Source of the DNA: an uncultured Lachnospiraceae bacterium
GTDB lineage: Bacteria; Bacillota; Clostridia; Lachnospirales; Lachnospiraceae
Assembly (NCBI GenBank): GCA_947626945.1
Contig: CANQUC010000002.1
Location: 62,001-126,000, forward strand
Length of the DNA stretch: 64,000 nucleotides
Direction of reading: 5' to 3'
Position numbers and translations under genes: made by a program. This document shows, piece after piece, positions 34,270 through 43,700 of this stretch. Under the pieces are notes generated by a model. It was given only the letters and a program-made list of their open reading frames with translations. It was not told the origin of the DNA and ran no database searches. Numbering within the stretch: the first letter of the stretch is position 1; each line of letters begins with the position of its first letter.

Positions 34270-35041
34270 CCTTTTTCAGCTCCTTCCATATTTTCTGAAA
34301 ATATTCCTGGAAGACAGCCGTATTTCTTTTTTCCAGCGGCGTAAGATCCTCCGGAAATTCCAGGGGCATATCTGCCAGAATCCTTGCCGGTCTTCCGGAA
34401 AGCACCAGCACCCGCGTGCCCAGGCTGATCGCCTCCCCCAGATCGTGGGTTACCAGCACCGCCGTCTTTTTTTCTTTTTCAATAATCGTGCCGATGTCGT
34501 CCCCCACCGACAGTCTTGTCTGATAATCCAGGGCTGAAAAAGGCTCGTCTAACAACAAAAGCTCCGGCTCCAGAGCCAGTGTGCGGATCAGAGCCGCCCG
34601 CTGGCGCATGCCTCCTGAAAGCTGGGATGGACGGGCGTCCTTGAATTTTCCAAGCCCGTACTTTTCCAGCATCTCTTCCAGTTTTTTTCTTGCCTCTTTT
34701 GTTTTTTTTCTGCGGATCTCAAGTCCCAGCGTCACGTTCTGAAGCACGGTACGCCATTCAAAAAGCTGATCCCGCTGCAGCATATATCCGATATTGACTT
34801 TTTTCGATTCGTCCTCACAGGCCGGAAAAAAAATAGAGCCCGTCTCCGGCTCCAGCAGCCCAGCAATGAGAGAAAGGATGGTGGACTTTCCGCAGCCGCT
34901 GGGGCCTACCACCGACAGGAACTCTCCCTTTCGGACCGTAAACGATATATTCTGTAAAACCGCCGTCTCTCCTTCCAGGGAGTGGTAGGCAAAGCCGACG
35001 TTTTCAAACGCGGCCATGGGAACACGCGAAAAAGCCTCCAT
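34259..35041 (-). CDS. ABC transporter ATP-binding protein (SsuB/TauB-like)
   Basis: ATPase of the same importer, 260 residues. Walker A is GPSGCGKST (about 47-55), the Q-loop YMLQRDQLFEW, signature LSGGMRQRAAL, Walker B LLLLDEPFSALD and the H-loop VLVTHDLGEA. The ATG at 35041 follows GGAGTGTTGT. It precedes and overlaps the permease gene. The two-gene unit lacks its binding protein; this may be encoded elsewhere. Confidence 0.93.
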   Translation of the reverse strand: MEAFSRVPMAAFENVGFAYHSLEGETAVLQNISFTVRKGEFLSVVGPSGCGKSTILSLIAGLLEPETGSIFFPACEDESKKVNIGYMLQRDQLFEWRTVLQNVTLGLEIRRKKTKEARKKLEEMLEKYGLGKFKDARPSQLSGGMRQRAALIRTLALEPELLLLDEPFSALDYQTRLSVGDDIGTIIEKEKKTAVLVTHDLGEAISLGTRVLVLSGRPARILADMPLEFPEDLTPLEKRNTAVFQEYFQKIWKELKKDEQ

Positions 35042-35128
35042 ACACAACACTCCTTTCCTTTTATCCAAAGTTCTAGTGTTAATGTATGAAGGCTTTCTTT
35101 GCTTGTGACAGTCACGGATCCTCCGGCT

Positions 35129-35578
35129 TTACAGGCTGATGCTGCTGCCCCGTCCGTTGATCACATAGTATGCCGCGTTGTCCTCCGGTTTGATGTAAAC
35201 TTCCATGGATCTGATGGAAGATTTCTTCTTACCGGTCTCCTTTTCATAATTTTCAATGATGCGGTCCAGGATCTCCTGCTGATCAAACTCTTTTCCGTAA
35301 TACTGAATATAGACTTTCGTCTCTTTCTTACGGGGAGCCGCTGTCTTTGCCGCGGTTTTTCTGGCGGCAGGCTTTGCTGCTGTCTTTGCCGCGGGTTTCT
35401 TTGCGGCGGGTTTTTCTTCCGCCTTTGCGGCAGGCTTTTCCACTGCTTTCTCCACAGGTTTTTCTGCCGGTTTCACAGCAGTCTTTGTTTCTGTTTTGGT
35501 TGCAGCTTTCTTTATCTCAGCCTCTGCCTGGGGTGCTTTCGCTGCGGTTGTTTTCTTGGTTGCTTTTTCTGTAGCCAT
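35129..35578 (-). CDS. Lys/Ala-rich protein with C-terminal DUF6465-like domain
   Basis: Protein of 149 residues in two parts. Residues 1-85 are a low-complexity tail rich in KxAAK, PAEKP and KTAAK units, like histone H1-type or DNA-binding tails. Residues about 86-149 form a compact domain (KVYIQYYGKEFDQQEILDRIIENYEKETGKKK...SMEVYIKPEDNAAYYVINGR) common in Clostridia as a domain of unknown function (DUF6465 by recall). The basic tail suggests binding of nucleic acid or of acidic cell-wall polymer. It has its own promoter and stands alone between two other operons. Function unknown. Confidence 0.82.
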   Translation of the reverse strand: MATEKATKKTTAAKAPQAEAEIKKAATKTETKTAVKPAEKPVEKAVEKPAAKAEEKPAAKKPAAKTAAKPAARKTAAKTAAPRKKETKVYIQYYGKEFDQQEILDRIIENYEKETGKKKSSIRSMEVYIKPEDNAAYYVINGRGSSISL

Positions 35579-35617
35579 TGTTCATCCTCCAATTTGATAA
35601 AAAAATGATTCGATATT

Positions 35618-35646
35618 ATTTTATACCAATTTGGAAAAATATGCAA
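35618..35646 (-). promoter_or_regulatory. Promoter of the Lys/Ala-rich protein gene
   Basis: Minus-strand TTGCAT (35641-35646) and TAAAAT (35618-35623) with a 17-base spacer. Confidence 0.6.
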
Positions 35647-35696
35647 GTAGTATCACCTGTACATCCGCATTTTTCTGACAATCTTATAAAAAAAGG

Positions 35697-38015
35697 TTAC
35701 TTTTCCGCATTCTCCGCAGGGAACCGGTCGATCAGATGAACGCAGTATTTCAAAATCAAAATCGCGTCATTGACGGCAGCGTCTCCCTGTCCGTCCACAT
35801 TTGCTGCCTGGGTCTGGATCATTGTCAGCGTCTTTAAATGAACCGCATGCTTCAGCACCAGAATCGCGTCCTGCACGCCCACGGAGCCGTCCAGATCCAC
35901 ATCCCCGTATTGGGCGCCGGAGAAATCTCCAAGGGCAAAGATCCGCCCCGTATCATTGCGGTAATAGATGGTGCCCTTTTCATCACAGATCAGACTTGCC
36001 ATGGAATAATCCCGCAGATTCTGATCCGGAATATACAGATCGAAGCTTTTGCTTTCTTTCCCGTCGGCAGACGCCTCGATCACGGTGACCCCTCCATCGC
36101 CGCTGTTCATGGAAGTGTACAGATAGATCTTTCCGGTTTCCGCTTCATAGCCTGTGGACAGCAAAAGGCTGCACTGGGGGAATCCTGCTACCGGCTCCTC
36201 AAACAATACCGTTTCCTGTTCCGGATCCAGAGCCTTTATAACATGTCCTTCCGATCCAAACTGAGAAAGCCCGCAGACGCCTACATAAACAACCCCTTTG
36301 TAGACCACCGGCGTACTTGTGGATTTGCCGTTCAGGGGGATTTCTTTCAGTTCCTCCCACAGGCCGCTGTCATTTACGGTCAGCTGATACAGATAGCCCG
36401 CGTCAGTGGTAAAGTAAAGCTTTCCCGTGCTTTCATCCAGAGAAATATCAGAACGGACATTTCCCTTTACCTCTAGCTTTTTCAAAAGGGCTCCGCTGTT
36501 TTTGTCCGCCAGGATCAGGCTTCCGTCTCCGGTTTCCTCAGACCCCTCCGCGCCAAAGATCACACTGCCGCCCGCCACACAGGCGCCGGCGAAATAATAG
36601 CCGTAAGGAGACTCCAGTACCCATTCTGCCTCTTTGTTTTCATCCTCCCAGGATTTGGGTATTTCCGTATCCAGGCAGACATAATTTGCCGGGCCTTTTA
36701 CCGTTTCCTTCTGCTCATTGAGCATTTGCCTGTAAAATCCCGTATACACCCGTCCGTCCCGGTAATAGATGTTGGTGGCTGCCTGCCCGCCAAGAGCATC
36801 CCGGTAGATCCATGTGCGATTCATGGTTTCCAGATCAAAGGCTTCCACACATCCGTTTTCGGCGGCAAACAGCTGCCCGTCTCCATAGGCCAGGGACGAG
36901 GGCGCATAGCCGCAGGGCTGAGCCAGAACCGTCTGCTTTACCACTTTACCCGTTTCCGGATCAATTTTTGACAGATACCGGTCCTGCTGCAGGTACAAAA
37001 AGCCGTCCGCGATCACAGGCGCGCCAACGCCGTAAGGGTATCCGCCAAGAGACTCTGTCACCCATTTCAGTCCCACATTTTCTAAAAGCGGCGTCTTTGC
37101 CTCTGTCACGCCGTTGTTGTCAGTTCCTTTTCCGGCGCTCTGCCATTCCGGCATTTTTTCCACATGGACCACTGCCCAGGGCGCCATGATAACGGTCCAT
37201 TCGTCCTCACTTTCTGCGGTCACATAATAAGTGCCCGGTTCCGCAAAGGTAAGGAAAGCTCTGCCCTCTTCATCTGTAACTCCCGCCTGATTCCACTGGT
37301 CATCCCCGGCTTTTTTCACAAGCACCGGCAGGTCGGAAATCGTCTGTGTCATTTCGTCAATTTCCTCCTGAGGGCGGTTGCCAAACAGCGCCATATAACC
37401 TTTCAGGGTGAGCTCTGTTTCCTGTCCCGCAAAAACCGTCCGCTCATACTGATCAAACCAGGTGTAATAATCCGACCAGTAGTTTACGTCCTGAAGCAAA
37501 TTGTACTGGACCCGGTCGCCGTCCTTCAGCACGGCAGTATCGCTGGAATAAGCGTTGTATTCTCCGTAGCTTTGATTGTAGATGCCGTCGTTGGGCTGCA
37601 CTCCGTTCACAAGGGTAACGGAGCTTGTGGCAGATTTCTGAAAAGCTCTGGAAATGTATCCGTAGCTGATGTCCAGATAATCCTTTGCGGTTTCCTTTGT
37701 AAAGGCGTCGCCGTAAAGCATCTGGTGAACGGCCACCAGACAGTCAAAGACGGTAGGTCCCTCCACAGGTTTTCCGTTATGATCCTCTTTTGCCACCTGG
37801 TATCCGTATTCTTCCGCCAGGCCATCCGTCACGGTCAGTTCCACCGGCTCCACATCATAGCTGCCGCTCTGGGCTCCAAAGATCACTGTCACCGGCTGTG
37901 CTGCCGCCATAGCCTTTGTCTGCCGCTGAAAAATGCCCCCGGCGGGAAGCAGCCCCACTGTCAGTACCACTGCCAGAAGCAGAGAAAGACTTCTTTTGAA
38001 TCTTCTGTAATTCAT
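35697..38015 (-). CDS. Secreted beta-propeller protein with C-terminal dockerin
   Basis: Exported protein of 772 residues. An N-terminal signal (RSLSLLLAVVLTVGLLPAGGIF) is followed by an unassigned region (about 35-290) with an Ig-like stretch (GVTDEEGRAFLTFAEPGTYYVTAE). Then comes a PQQ-type beta-propeller region with blades such as GAPVIADGFLYLQQDRYLSKIDPETGKVV and AAENGCVEAFDLETM. It ends in a type I dockerin with two Ca-binding repeats: GDVDLDGSVGVQDAILVLKHAV and NVDGQGDAAVNDAILILKYCV. Dockerins bind cohesins of cellulosomes or of adhesion complexes, but no cohesin or glycoside hydrolase is encoded here. It has its own promoter; the ATG follows GAGAGGAACTACA. The role may be binding of glycans or cell-surface scaffolding. 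Confidence 0.85.
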   Translation of the reverse strand: MNYRRFKRSLSLLLAVVLTVGLLPAGGIFQRQTKAMAAAQPVTVIFGAQSGSYDVEPVELTVTDGLAEEYGYQVAKEDHNGKPVEGPTVFDCLVAVHQMLYGDAFTKETAKDYLDISYGYISRAFQKSATSSVTLVNGVQPNDGIYNQSYGEYNAYSSDTAVLKDGDRVQYNLLQDVNYWSDYYTWFDQYERTVFAGQETELTLKGYMALFGNRPQEEIDEMTQTISDLPVLVKKAGDDQWNQAGVTDEEGRAFLTFAEPGTYYVTAESEDEWTVIMAPWAVVHVEKMPEWQSAGKGTDNNGVTEAKTPLLENVGLKWVTESLGGYPYGVGAPVIADGFLYLQQDRYLSKIDPETGKVVKQTVLAQPCGYAPSSLAYGDGQLFAAENGCVEAFDLETMNRTWIYRDALGGQAATNIYYRDGRVYTGFYRQMLNEQKETVKGPANYVCLDTEIPKSWEDENKEAEWVLESPYGYYFAGACVAGGSVIFGAEGSEETGDGSLILADKNSGALLKKLEVKGNVRSDISLDESTGKLYFTTDAGYLYQLTVNDSGLWEELKEIPLNGKSTSTPVVYKGVVYVGVCGLSQFGSEGHVIKALDPEQETVLFEEPVAGFPQCSLLLSTGYEAETGKIYLYTSMNSGDGGVTVIEASADGKESKSFDLYIPDQNLRDYSMASLICDEKGTIYYRNDTGRIFALGDFSGAQYGDVDLDGSVGVQDAILVLKHAVHLKTLTMIQTQAANVDGQGDAAVNDAILILKYCVHLIDRFPAENAEK

Positions 38016-38056
38016 TGTAGTTCCTCTCCCATATTAACAATTTTAGATTTTCCCTG

Positions 38057-38086
38057 ATTTTATCATGGATACCAGGATGAGTCCAA
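38057..38086 (-). promoter_or_regulatory. Promoter of the dockerin protein gene
   Basis: Minus-strand TTGGAC (38081-38086) and TAAAAT (38057-38062) with an 18-base spacer, about 40 bases before the ATG. Confidence 0.5.
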
Positions 38087-38146
38087 AAATAATTATATTA
38101 TTTTTTTGTAATTTTTTTGTATTATTTTGACGTTAAGCAGCTATAA

Positions 38147-38217
38147 CTTTCAAAAGCTTTCAAAATAAAGCAAAAAATAATGCAAAAAAGCACAAAAAAG
38201 TAACCCCAGGTAACCCC
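38147..38217. repeat. Short direct repeats and phased A-tracts beside tRNA-Leu
   Basis: Contains CTTTCAAAA twice (38147-38155, 38157-38165), GTAACCCC twice (38200-38207, 38210-38217) and A-runs spaced about 10-11 bases apart between them. Phased A-tracts bend DNA. No coding potential. Confidence 0.7.
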
Positions 38218-38229
38218 TTTTTTGAAAAA

Positions 38230-38276
38230 ACAAAAAACGCTAAAGCTCCAGATTTTATTGGGTTTCTAGCGTTTTT
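38230..38276 (-). terminator. tRNA-Leu terminator
   Basis: Minus-strand stem AACGCTA / TAGCGTT (38267-38273 and 38236-38242) with a 24-base loop, followed by a T-run. Confidence 0.7.
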
Positions 38277-38282
38277 AAAAAC

Positions 38283-38365
38283 TGCCGGCGGCGGGACTTG
38301 AACCCGCACGCGGTTGCCCGCAACAGATTTTGAGTCTGCCTCGTCTGCCATTCCGACACGCCGGC
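38283..38365 (-). tRNA. tRNA-Leu (anticodon CAA)
   Basis: Class II tRNA of 83 bases. Acceptor GCCGGCG / CGCCGGC, anticodon stem CAGA / TCTG with loop CTCAAAA giving anticodon CAA (reads TTG), a variable arm around TTGCGGGCAACCGC, and T-loop TTCAAGT. CCA is not encoded. Confidence 0.97.
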
Positions 38366-38373
38366 AAGAAACA

Positions 38374-38401
38374 GTCTCAAAACAACCGGATGTTTTGAGA
38401 C
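38374..38401 (-). terminator. Hairpin between lysA and tRNA-Leu
   Basis: Perfect 11-base stem GTCTCAAAACA / TGTTTTGAGAC with a 6-base loop, followed by TGTTTCTT on the minus strand. It probably ends the lysA transcript. Confidence 0.75.
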
Positions 38402-38425
38402 AGCCTCAATATAGCATTATCTTTT

Positions 38426-39709
38426 TCAAATGTCAACCCTTTCATAGTCCAGATCCTTGAGGATCGGGAAACAGTCAAAGGTGGCAAAATAGTCCCTGGG
38501 CGTTTCTGCCCGCCGGATCAGCTGAGTGCTTCCGTCCTCTTTTAAAAGCACCTCCGCGCTTCGCAGCTTGCCATTATAATTATAGCCCATGGAATACCCG
38601 TGAGCGCCTGTGTCATGGATCACCAGCAGATCTCCGATCTCAATCTTGGGCAGCATCCGGTCAATGGCAAATTTGTCATTGTTCTCGCAGAGAGAGCCGG
38701 TAATATCATATTTGTGGTCGCAGGGGGCGTCTTCCTTTCCCATTACCGTAATGTGATGATATGCGCCGTACATGGCGGGACGCATCAGGTTTACCGCGCA
38801 GGCGTCGCAGCCAATGTATTCCTTGTATGTATGCTTTTCATGGATGGCCGTAGTCACAAGACATCCGTAGGGGCCCAGCATAAAACGGCCAAGCTCCGTG
38901 TAAATGGCTACGTCGCCCATTCCTGCCGGAACAAGCACTTCCTCATAAACCTTCCGCACCCCTTCGCCGATGGCATAAATGTCATTGGGCTCCTGGTCGG
39001 GACGGTAAGGAATTCCCACGCCCCCGGAAAGATTGATGAAGCTGACCTGCACGCCCGTCTGTTCCTTTAATTCCACCGCGGTCTCAAAAAGGGTTTTTGC
39101 CAGAACCGGATAATATTCGTTGGTAACCGTGTTGCTTGCCAGAAACGCGTGAATGCCAAACCTCTTAGCTCCTTTTTCTTTCAGGATGCGAAAGCCCTCA
39201 AACAGCTGCTCCTTTGTAAAACCGTATTTCGCGTCGCCGGGATTGTCCATGATGCTGTTGCTGATCTGGAACACTCCGCCGGGATTGTACCTGCAGCTGA
39301 TGGTTTCCGGAATGCCCACAAGCTTTTCCAGAAAGTCAATATGGGTAATGTCGTCCAGATTGATCAGGGCGCCGATCCGGTTCGCAAACACATATTCTTT
39401 TGCGGGCGTGGCGTTGGAGGAAAACATCACTTCCTCTCCCCGGATTCCCAAAGCGTCTGAGAGCATCAGCTCCGTCAGAGAGGAGCAGTCGCAGCCGCAG
39501 CCCATTTCATGGAGGATCTTGATGATATAGGGATTGGGAGTTGCCTTTACGGCGAAATATTCCTTAAAGCCTTTGTTCCAGGAAAAAGCCTTTTGAAGGG
39601 CCCGCACATTGGCGCGGATTCCCTTTTCGTCATACAGATGAAACGGGGTTGGATATTTCTTCACGATTTCATCTAACTGCTGTTTTGTCACAAATGGTCT
39701 CTTTTGCAT
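38426..39709 (-). CDS. lysA: Diaminopimelate decarboxylase
   Basis: PLP enzyme that converts meso-diaminopimelate to lysine. It is 427 residues. The PLP lysine lies in EYFAVKATPNPYI (about residue 53), the loop GCGCDCSSLTELMLS follows, and HAFLASNT, NLSGGVGIPYRPDQ and ELGRFMLGPYG are typical. The late Cys-containing segment SLCENNDKFA and DTGAHGYSMGYNYNG complete the fold-III decarboxylase pattern. It is transcribed downstream of the rhomboid-like gene with an 11-base gap; the hairpin at 38374 follows. The unusually compact N-terminus suggests the class often annotated as LysA-like in Clostridia. Confidence 0.93.
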   Translation of the reverse strand: MQKRPFVTKQQLDEIVKKYPTPFHLYDEKGIRANVRALQKAFSWNKGFKEYFAVKATPNPYIIKILHEMGCGCDCSSLTELMLSDALGIRGEEVMFSSNATPAKEYVFANRIGALINLDDITHIDFLEKLVGIPETISCRYNPGGVFQISNSIMDNPGDAKYGFTKEQLFEGFRILKEKGAKRFGIHAFLASNTVTNEYYPVLAKTLFETAVELKEQTGVQVSFINLSGGVGIPYRPDQEPNDIYAIGEGVRKVYEEVLVPAGMGDVAIYTELGRFMLGPYGCLVTTAIHEKHTYKEYIGCDACAVNLMRPAMYGAYHHITVMGKEDAPCDHKYDITGSLCENNDKFAIDRMLPKIEIGDLLVIHDTGAHGYSMGYNYNGKLRSAEVLLKEDGSTQLIRRAETPRDYFATFDCFPILKDLDYERVDI

Positions 39710-39720
39710 AGTGGTCTCCT

Positions 39721-40578
39721 TTATTTTACATGTTCATGGGTAAACATGTGATCCTGACAGTATTCATAATTGCCGTTGCATTTCGTACAGAACCGGAATA
39801 CCAGATCATCCCCGTCCAGCTCCGTCCGTCCGCAGACGGCGCATTTATGTCTGGTAACCGTTCCTTTTTTGGGGGGCTGCACCTGCTTCTGGTAAGCTTT
39901 CCGCCGTTTGATCTCTCCGGGAGACAGATACCGGAAGCTTTTGTAGGTAAGGAAAAACAAAAGCAGATTCAAAAAGGCAAGTCCAATGACCACTTTGGTG
40001 CCCACGCCGCCTGTGATAAAGGAAAAGCCCAAAAGGATCACGTCCAGAATGGCCATCCAGCTGATCTTTACAGGGATCACAAAATACAACAATACCTGCA
40101 TATTGGGATAAAACAGGGCATACAACAGAAAAATGGACATACACAGATAATAGGTGGTGGCCCCGCTTGTCTCCGCGATCCACAAAACCCCCTTCAGGCC
40201 AAGCAGCAAGCCGATTCCGTATGTGGCCATCATGCCGATGACAGTCAGAATGGCGCCGCCGAAAATAAACACGTTGTATCGAAACGCGCCGATGGTCCGT
40301 TCAAGGCTTGTGCCGATGCTGTAATAAAACAACAGCATGATAATGGTAAAGATACTGAATTCCGACGGAGGGATCAGCACCCAGGTAAAGAGTCGCCAGA
40401 TCTGACCTCTGCAGACAGCATAGGGGATCAGATATAAGTAGCTCAGCAGATTGATGCCTGTAACGCGGCTGATCATCATCAGCGCGTAACCGATCACATA
40501 ACAGAGGATGATATATAAGGACAGATTGGAGATGGCATACCTGCCGAATTTTTGTTCCAGCCGATTCATCAGTTTCAT
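39721..40578 (-). CDS. Rhomboid-like integral membrane protein with C-terminal zinc ribbon
   Basis: Membrane protein of 285 residues with about six hydrophobic helices, in a rhomboid-type layout (VCRGQIWRLFTWVLIPPS matches the first-loop W-R motif). I do not find the catalytic GxSG serine; the nearest pattern is AETSGATTYY, so proteolysis is doubtful. After about residue 235 a soluble tail has paired cysteines (CAVCGRTELDGD... RFCTKCNGNYEYCQDH) that look like a zinc ribbon, ending FTHEHVK. The ATG at 40578 is preferred because AGGTG lies 6-9 bases upstream. It is 11 bases upstream of lysA. Function unknown. Confidence 0.82.
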   Translation of the reverse strand: MKLMNRLEQKFGRYAISNLSLYIILCYVIGYALMMISRVTGINLLSYLYLIPYAVCRGQIWRLFTWVLIPPSEFSIFTIIMLLFYYSIGTSLERTIGAFRYNVFIFGGAILTVIGMMATYGIGLLLGLKGVLWIAETSGATTYYLCMSIFLLYALFYPNMQVLLYFVIPVKISWMAILDVILLGFSFITGGVGTKVVIGLAFLNLLLFFLTYKSFRYLSPGEIKRRKAYQKQVQPPKKGTVTRHKCAVCGRTELDGDDLVFRFCTKCNGNYEYCQDHMFTHEHVK

Positions 40579-40671
40579 GAATTTCACCTGCTTATTACCC
40601 GATATTTGTTCAATATTATAAAATCAACATTTTTATTTGTCAATGGAACAATCATTTTTAAAAACTTCCAT

Positions 40672-40700
40672 TTGTATTTTGCATCATGTTGTCGTATAAT
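40672..40700 (+). promoter_or_regulatory. Promoter of the dehydratase-activator gene
   Basis: TTGTAT (40672-40677) and TATAAT (40695-40700) with a 17-base spacer, about 33 bases before the ATG. A GGAGGCGGGAGG stretch at 40725-40736 precedes the start. Confidence 0.7.
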
Positions 40701-40739
40701 GTCATGTGGTAAAGTATTTTTTTAAGGAGGCGGGAGGCT

Positions 40740-43700
40740 ATGCCAAATCATCTGCACTTGCTTGGCATTGACATTGGCTCTACCACTGTTAAGATCGCGA
40801 TACTGGATGATTCCCATCATCTTGTTTTTTCAGACTACGAACGGCATTTTGCCAATATACAGGAAACTCTTTCTTCTCTGCTGGACAAAGCATACAAAAA
40901 GCTGGGGGATCTGACGCTTTCGCCCATGATCACCGGGTCAGGCGGGCTGACTCTTGCAAAGCATCTGGGAGTTCCCTTTGTGCAGGAGGTCATTGCCGTA
41001 TCCACTGCCCTGACGGAGTACGCGCCCCAGACAGACGTTGCCATTGAACTTGGAGGCGAGGACGCCAAGATCATCTACTTTGAAGGGGGCAACGTGGAGC
41101 AGCGCATGAACGGCATCTGCGCCGGGGGTACCGGTTCTTTCATTGACCAGATGGCTTCCCTGCTGCAGACAGACGCGGAAGGGCTGAATACCTATGCCAA
41201 AGATTATCGGGTGCTGTACCCCATTGCCGCCCGCTGCGGCGTGTTCGCGAAATCTGACATTCAGCCTTTGATCAACGAGGGCGCCACAAAAGAGGATCTG
41301 GCCGCTTCCATTTTCCAGGCGGTAGTCAATCAGACCATCAGCGGCCTGGCATGCGGCAAGCCGATCCGCGGACATGTGGCGTTTCTGGGCGGTCCGCTCC
41401 ACTTTCTGACCGAACTGAAGCAGGCGTTTATCCGTACCCTGAATCTGGATGAGGAGCACATCATCGCGCCGGATCACTCCCATTTGTTTGCCGCCATCGG
41501 CTCCGCCATGAATTACCGGACCGACGTTGCCGTTTCACTTTCCGGCATGCGCGCGAAGCTCTCCTCCGACATCAAAATGGAATTTGAAGTGGAACGGATG
41601 GAGCCTCTGTTCCGGAACCAGGAAGAATATGAAACCTTTAAGGCCCGCCACGCAGGCCATCATGTACATACGGCTCCGCTGGAAACCTACAGCGGCAACT
41701 GTTTTCTGGGCGTTGACGCCGGATCCACCACTACCAAGGTGGCATTGGTAGGAGAAGACGGTTCCCTTTTGTATTCTTTTTACAGCAACAACAACGGCAG
41801 TCCTCTTCTCACAACCATCAAGGCGATCCAGGAAATCTACAGCAAACTTCCCCAAAGCGCCCGGATCGTCCGCTCCTGCTCCACCGGATACGGGGAGGCC
41901 CTGATCAAGTCCGCCCTGATGCTGGATGAGGGCGAGGTGGAAACGGTATCCCATTACTATGCCGCCGCCTTTTTCAATCCCCAGGTGGACTGTATCCTGG
42001 ACATCGGCGGACAGGACATGAAATGTATCAAGATCAAAAACCAGACCGTGGACAGCGTACAGCTGAACGAGGCCTGTTCTTCCGGCTGCGGTTCCTTTAT
42101 TGAAACCTTTGCCAAATCACTGAACTATTCCGTGGAGGATTTCGCGGAGGCGGCTCTCTTCGCGGAGCATCCCATTGACCTGGGCACCCGCTGTACCGTG
42201 TTTATGAATTCCAAGGTCAAGCAGGCCCAAAAGGAAGGCGCCAGCGTGGCGGACATTTCCGCGGGGCTTGCCTATTCCGTGATCAAAAACGCCCTGTTCA
42301 AGGTAATCAAGATCTCCGATCCCAAGGATCTGGGCAGCCATGTGGTTGTGCAGGGCGGTACTTTCTACAACAACGCCGTGCTCAGAAGCTTTGAAAAGAT
42401 TTCCGGCTGCGAGTGTGTCCGTCCGGACATTGCCGGCATCATGGGCGCTTTTGGCGCCGCTCTCATTGCAAGAGAACGGTTCCGGGACGGCTGTTCCACC
42501 ACCATGCTTTCCATTGATGACATCAATGACCTGCAGTTTGAAACCTCCATGGCCCGGTGCAAAGGGTGTACCAACAGCTGTCTTCTGACCATCAACCGGT
42601 TTTCCGGCAACCGGAAATTCATTTCCGGCAACCGCTGTGAGCGGGGTCTGGGGCAGGAAAAGAACAAAGAGAACATTCCCAACCTGTTTGAATACAAAAA
42701 CGAGCGCCTGTTTAACTACACCTCTCTTTCCAAGGAAGAAGCCGTCCGGGGCACCGTCGGCATTCCCCGTGTGCTGAACATGTATGAGAATTATCCGTTC
42801 TGGCATACGTTTTTTACCGCGCTTGGATACCGGGTGGTACTGTCCCCTACTTCCAACCGGAAAATTTATGAGCTGGGCATTGAATCCATTCCCAGCGAAT
42901 CGGAGTGCTATCCTGCCAAGCTGGCCCACGGCCATGTAAGCTGGCTGATCCGCAAGGGCATCAAATATATTTTTTATCCCTGCATTCCCTATGAGCGGGT
43001 GGAGTTCAACGACGCCAACAACCATTACAACTGTCCCATTGTGACTTCCTACGCGGAAAATATCAAAAATAACGTAGACGAGCTGCAGGGGGGCGACATT
43101 GTATTTGAAAATCCGTTTTTGTCCTTTACCAGCCTGGATATCATTTCCGACCGTCTTGTAGAGGAATTTACGAAAAACCATCAGATTCCCGAACCGGAAA
43201 TCCGGGAGGCAGCCAGAAAGGCATGGGAGGAGCAGGAATCCGTCCGCCGGGATATCCGGCAAAAGGGAGAGGAAACCCTTGCCTATCTGAAAAAGACCGG
43301 GAAACGGGGGATCGTCCTTGCGGGACGTCCCTACCATGTGGATCCCGAGATCAACCACGGCATTCCGGAAATGATCAATGGCTATGGCCTGGCGGTTCTG
43401 ACGGAGGATTCCATTTCCCACCTGCATCAGGTGGAACGGCCGCTGATCGTTATGGATCAGTGGATGTATCACTCCAGACTTTACGCGGCCGCCAACTTTG
43501 TGAAAACCAGAGACGACCTGGATCTGATCCAGTTAAATTCTTTCGGCTGCGGCCTGGACGCGGTGACAACCGACGCCGTCAGTGATATTTTGTGCAATAG
43601 CGGCAAGATCTATACCGTGCTGAAAATTGACGAGGTCAACAACCTTGGCGCCGCCCGCATCCGCATCCGCTCTCTTCTTTCGGCCATCCGCGTCCGGGAG

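Noticed and set aside
33469-35041. Thiamine (TPP) riboswitch controlling the ABC pair
   Set aside because: No CUGAGA-type core or long structured leader is present upstream.
38160-38351. Open frame on the minus strand over tRNA-Leu
   Set aside because: It reads through the tRNA-Leu gene and an AT-rich repeat. No domain or ribosome binding site. The tRNA is certain.
41527-42697. Open frames on both strands inside the activator gene
   Set aside because: They overlap the long, well-conserved coding frame and lack start signals; they are composition shadows.
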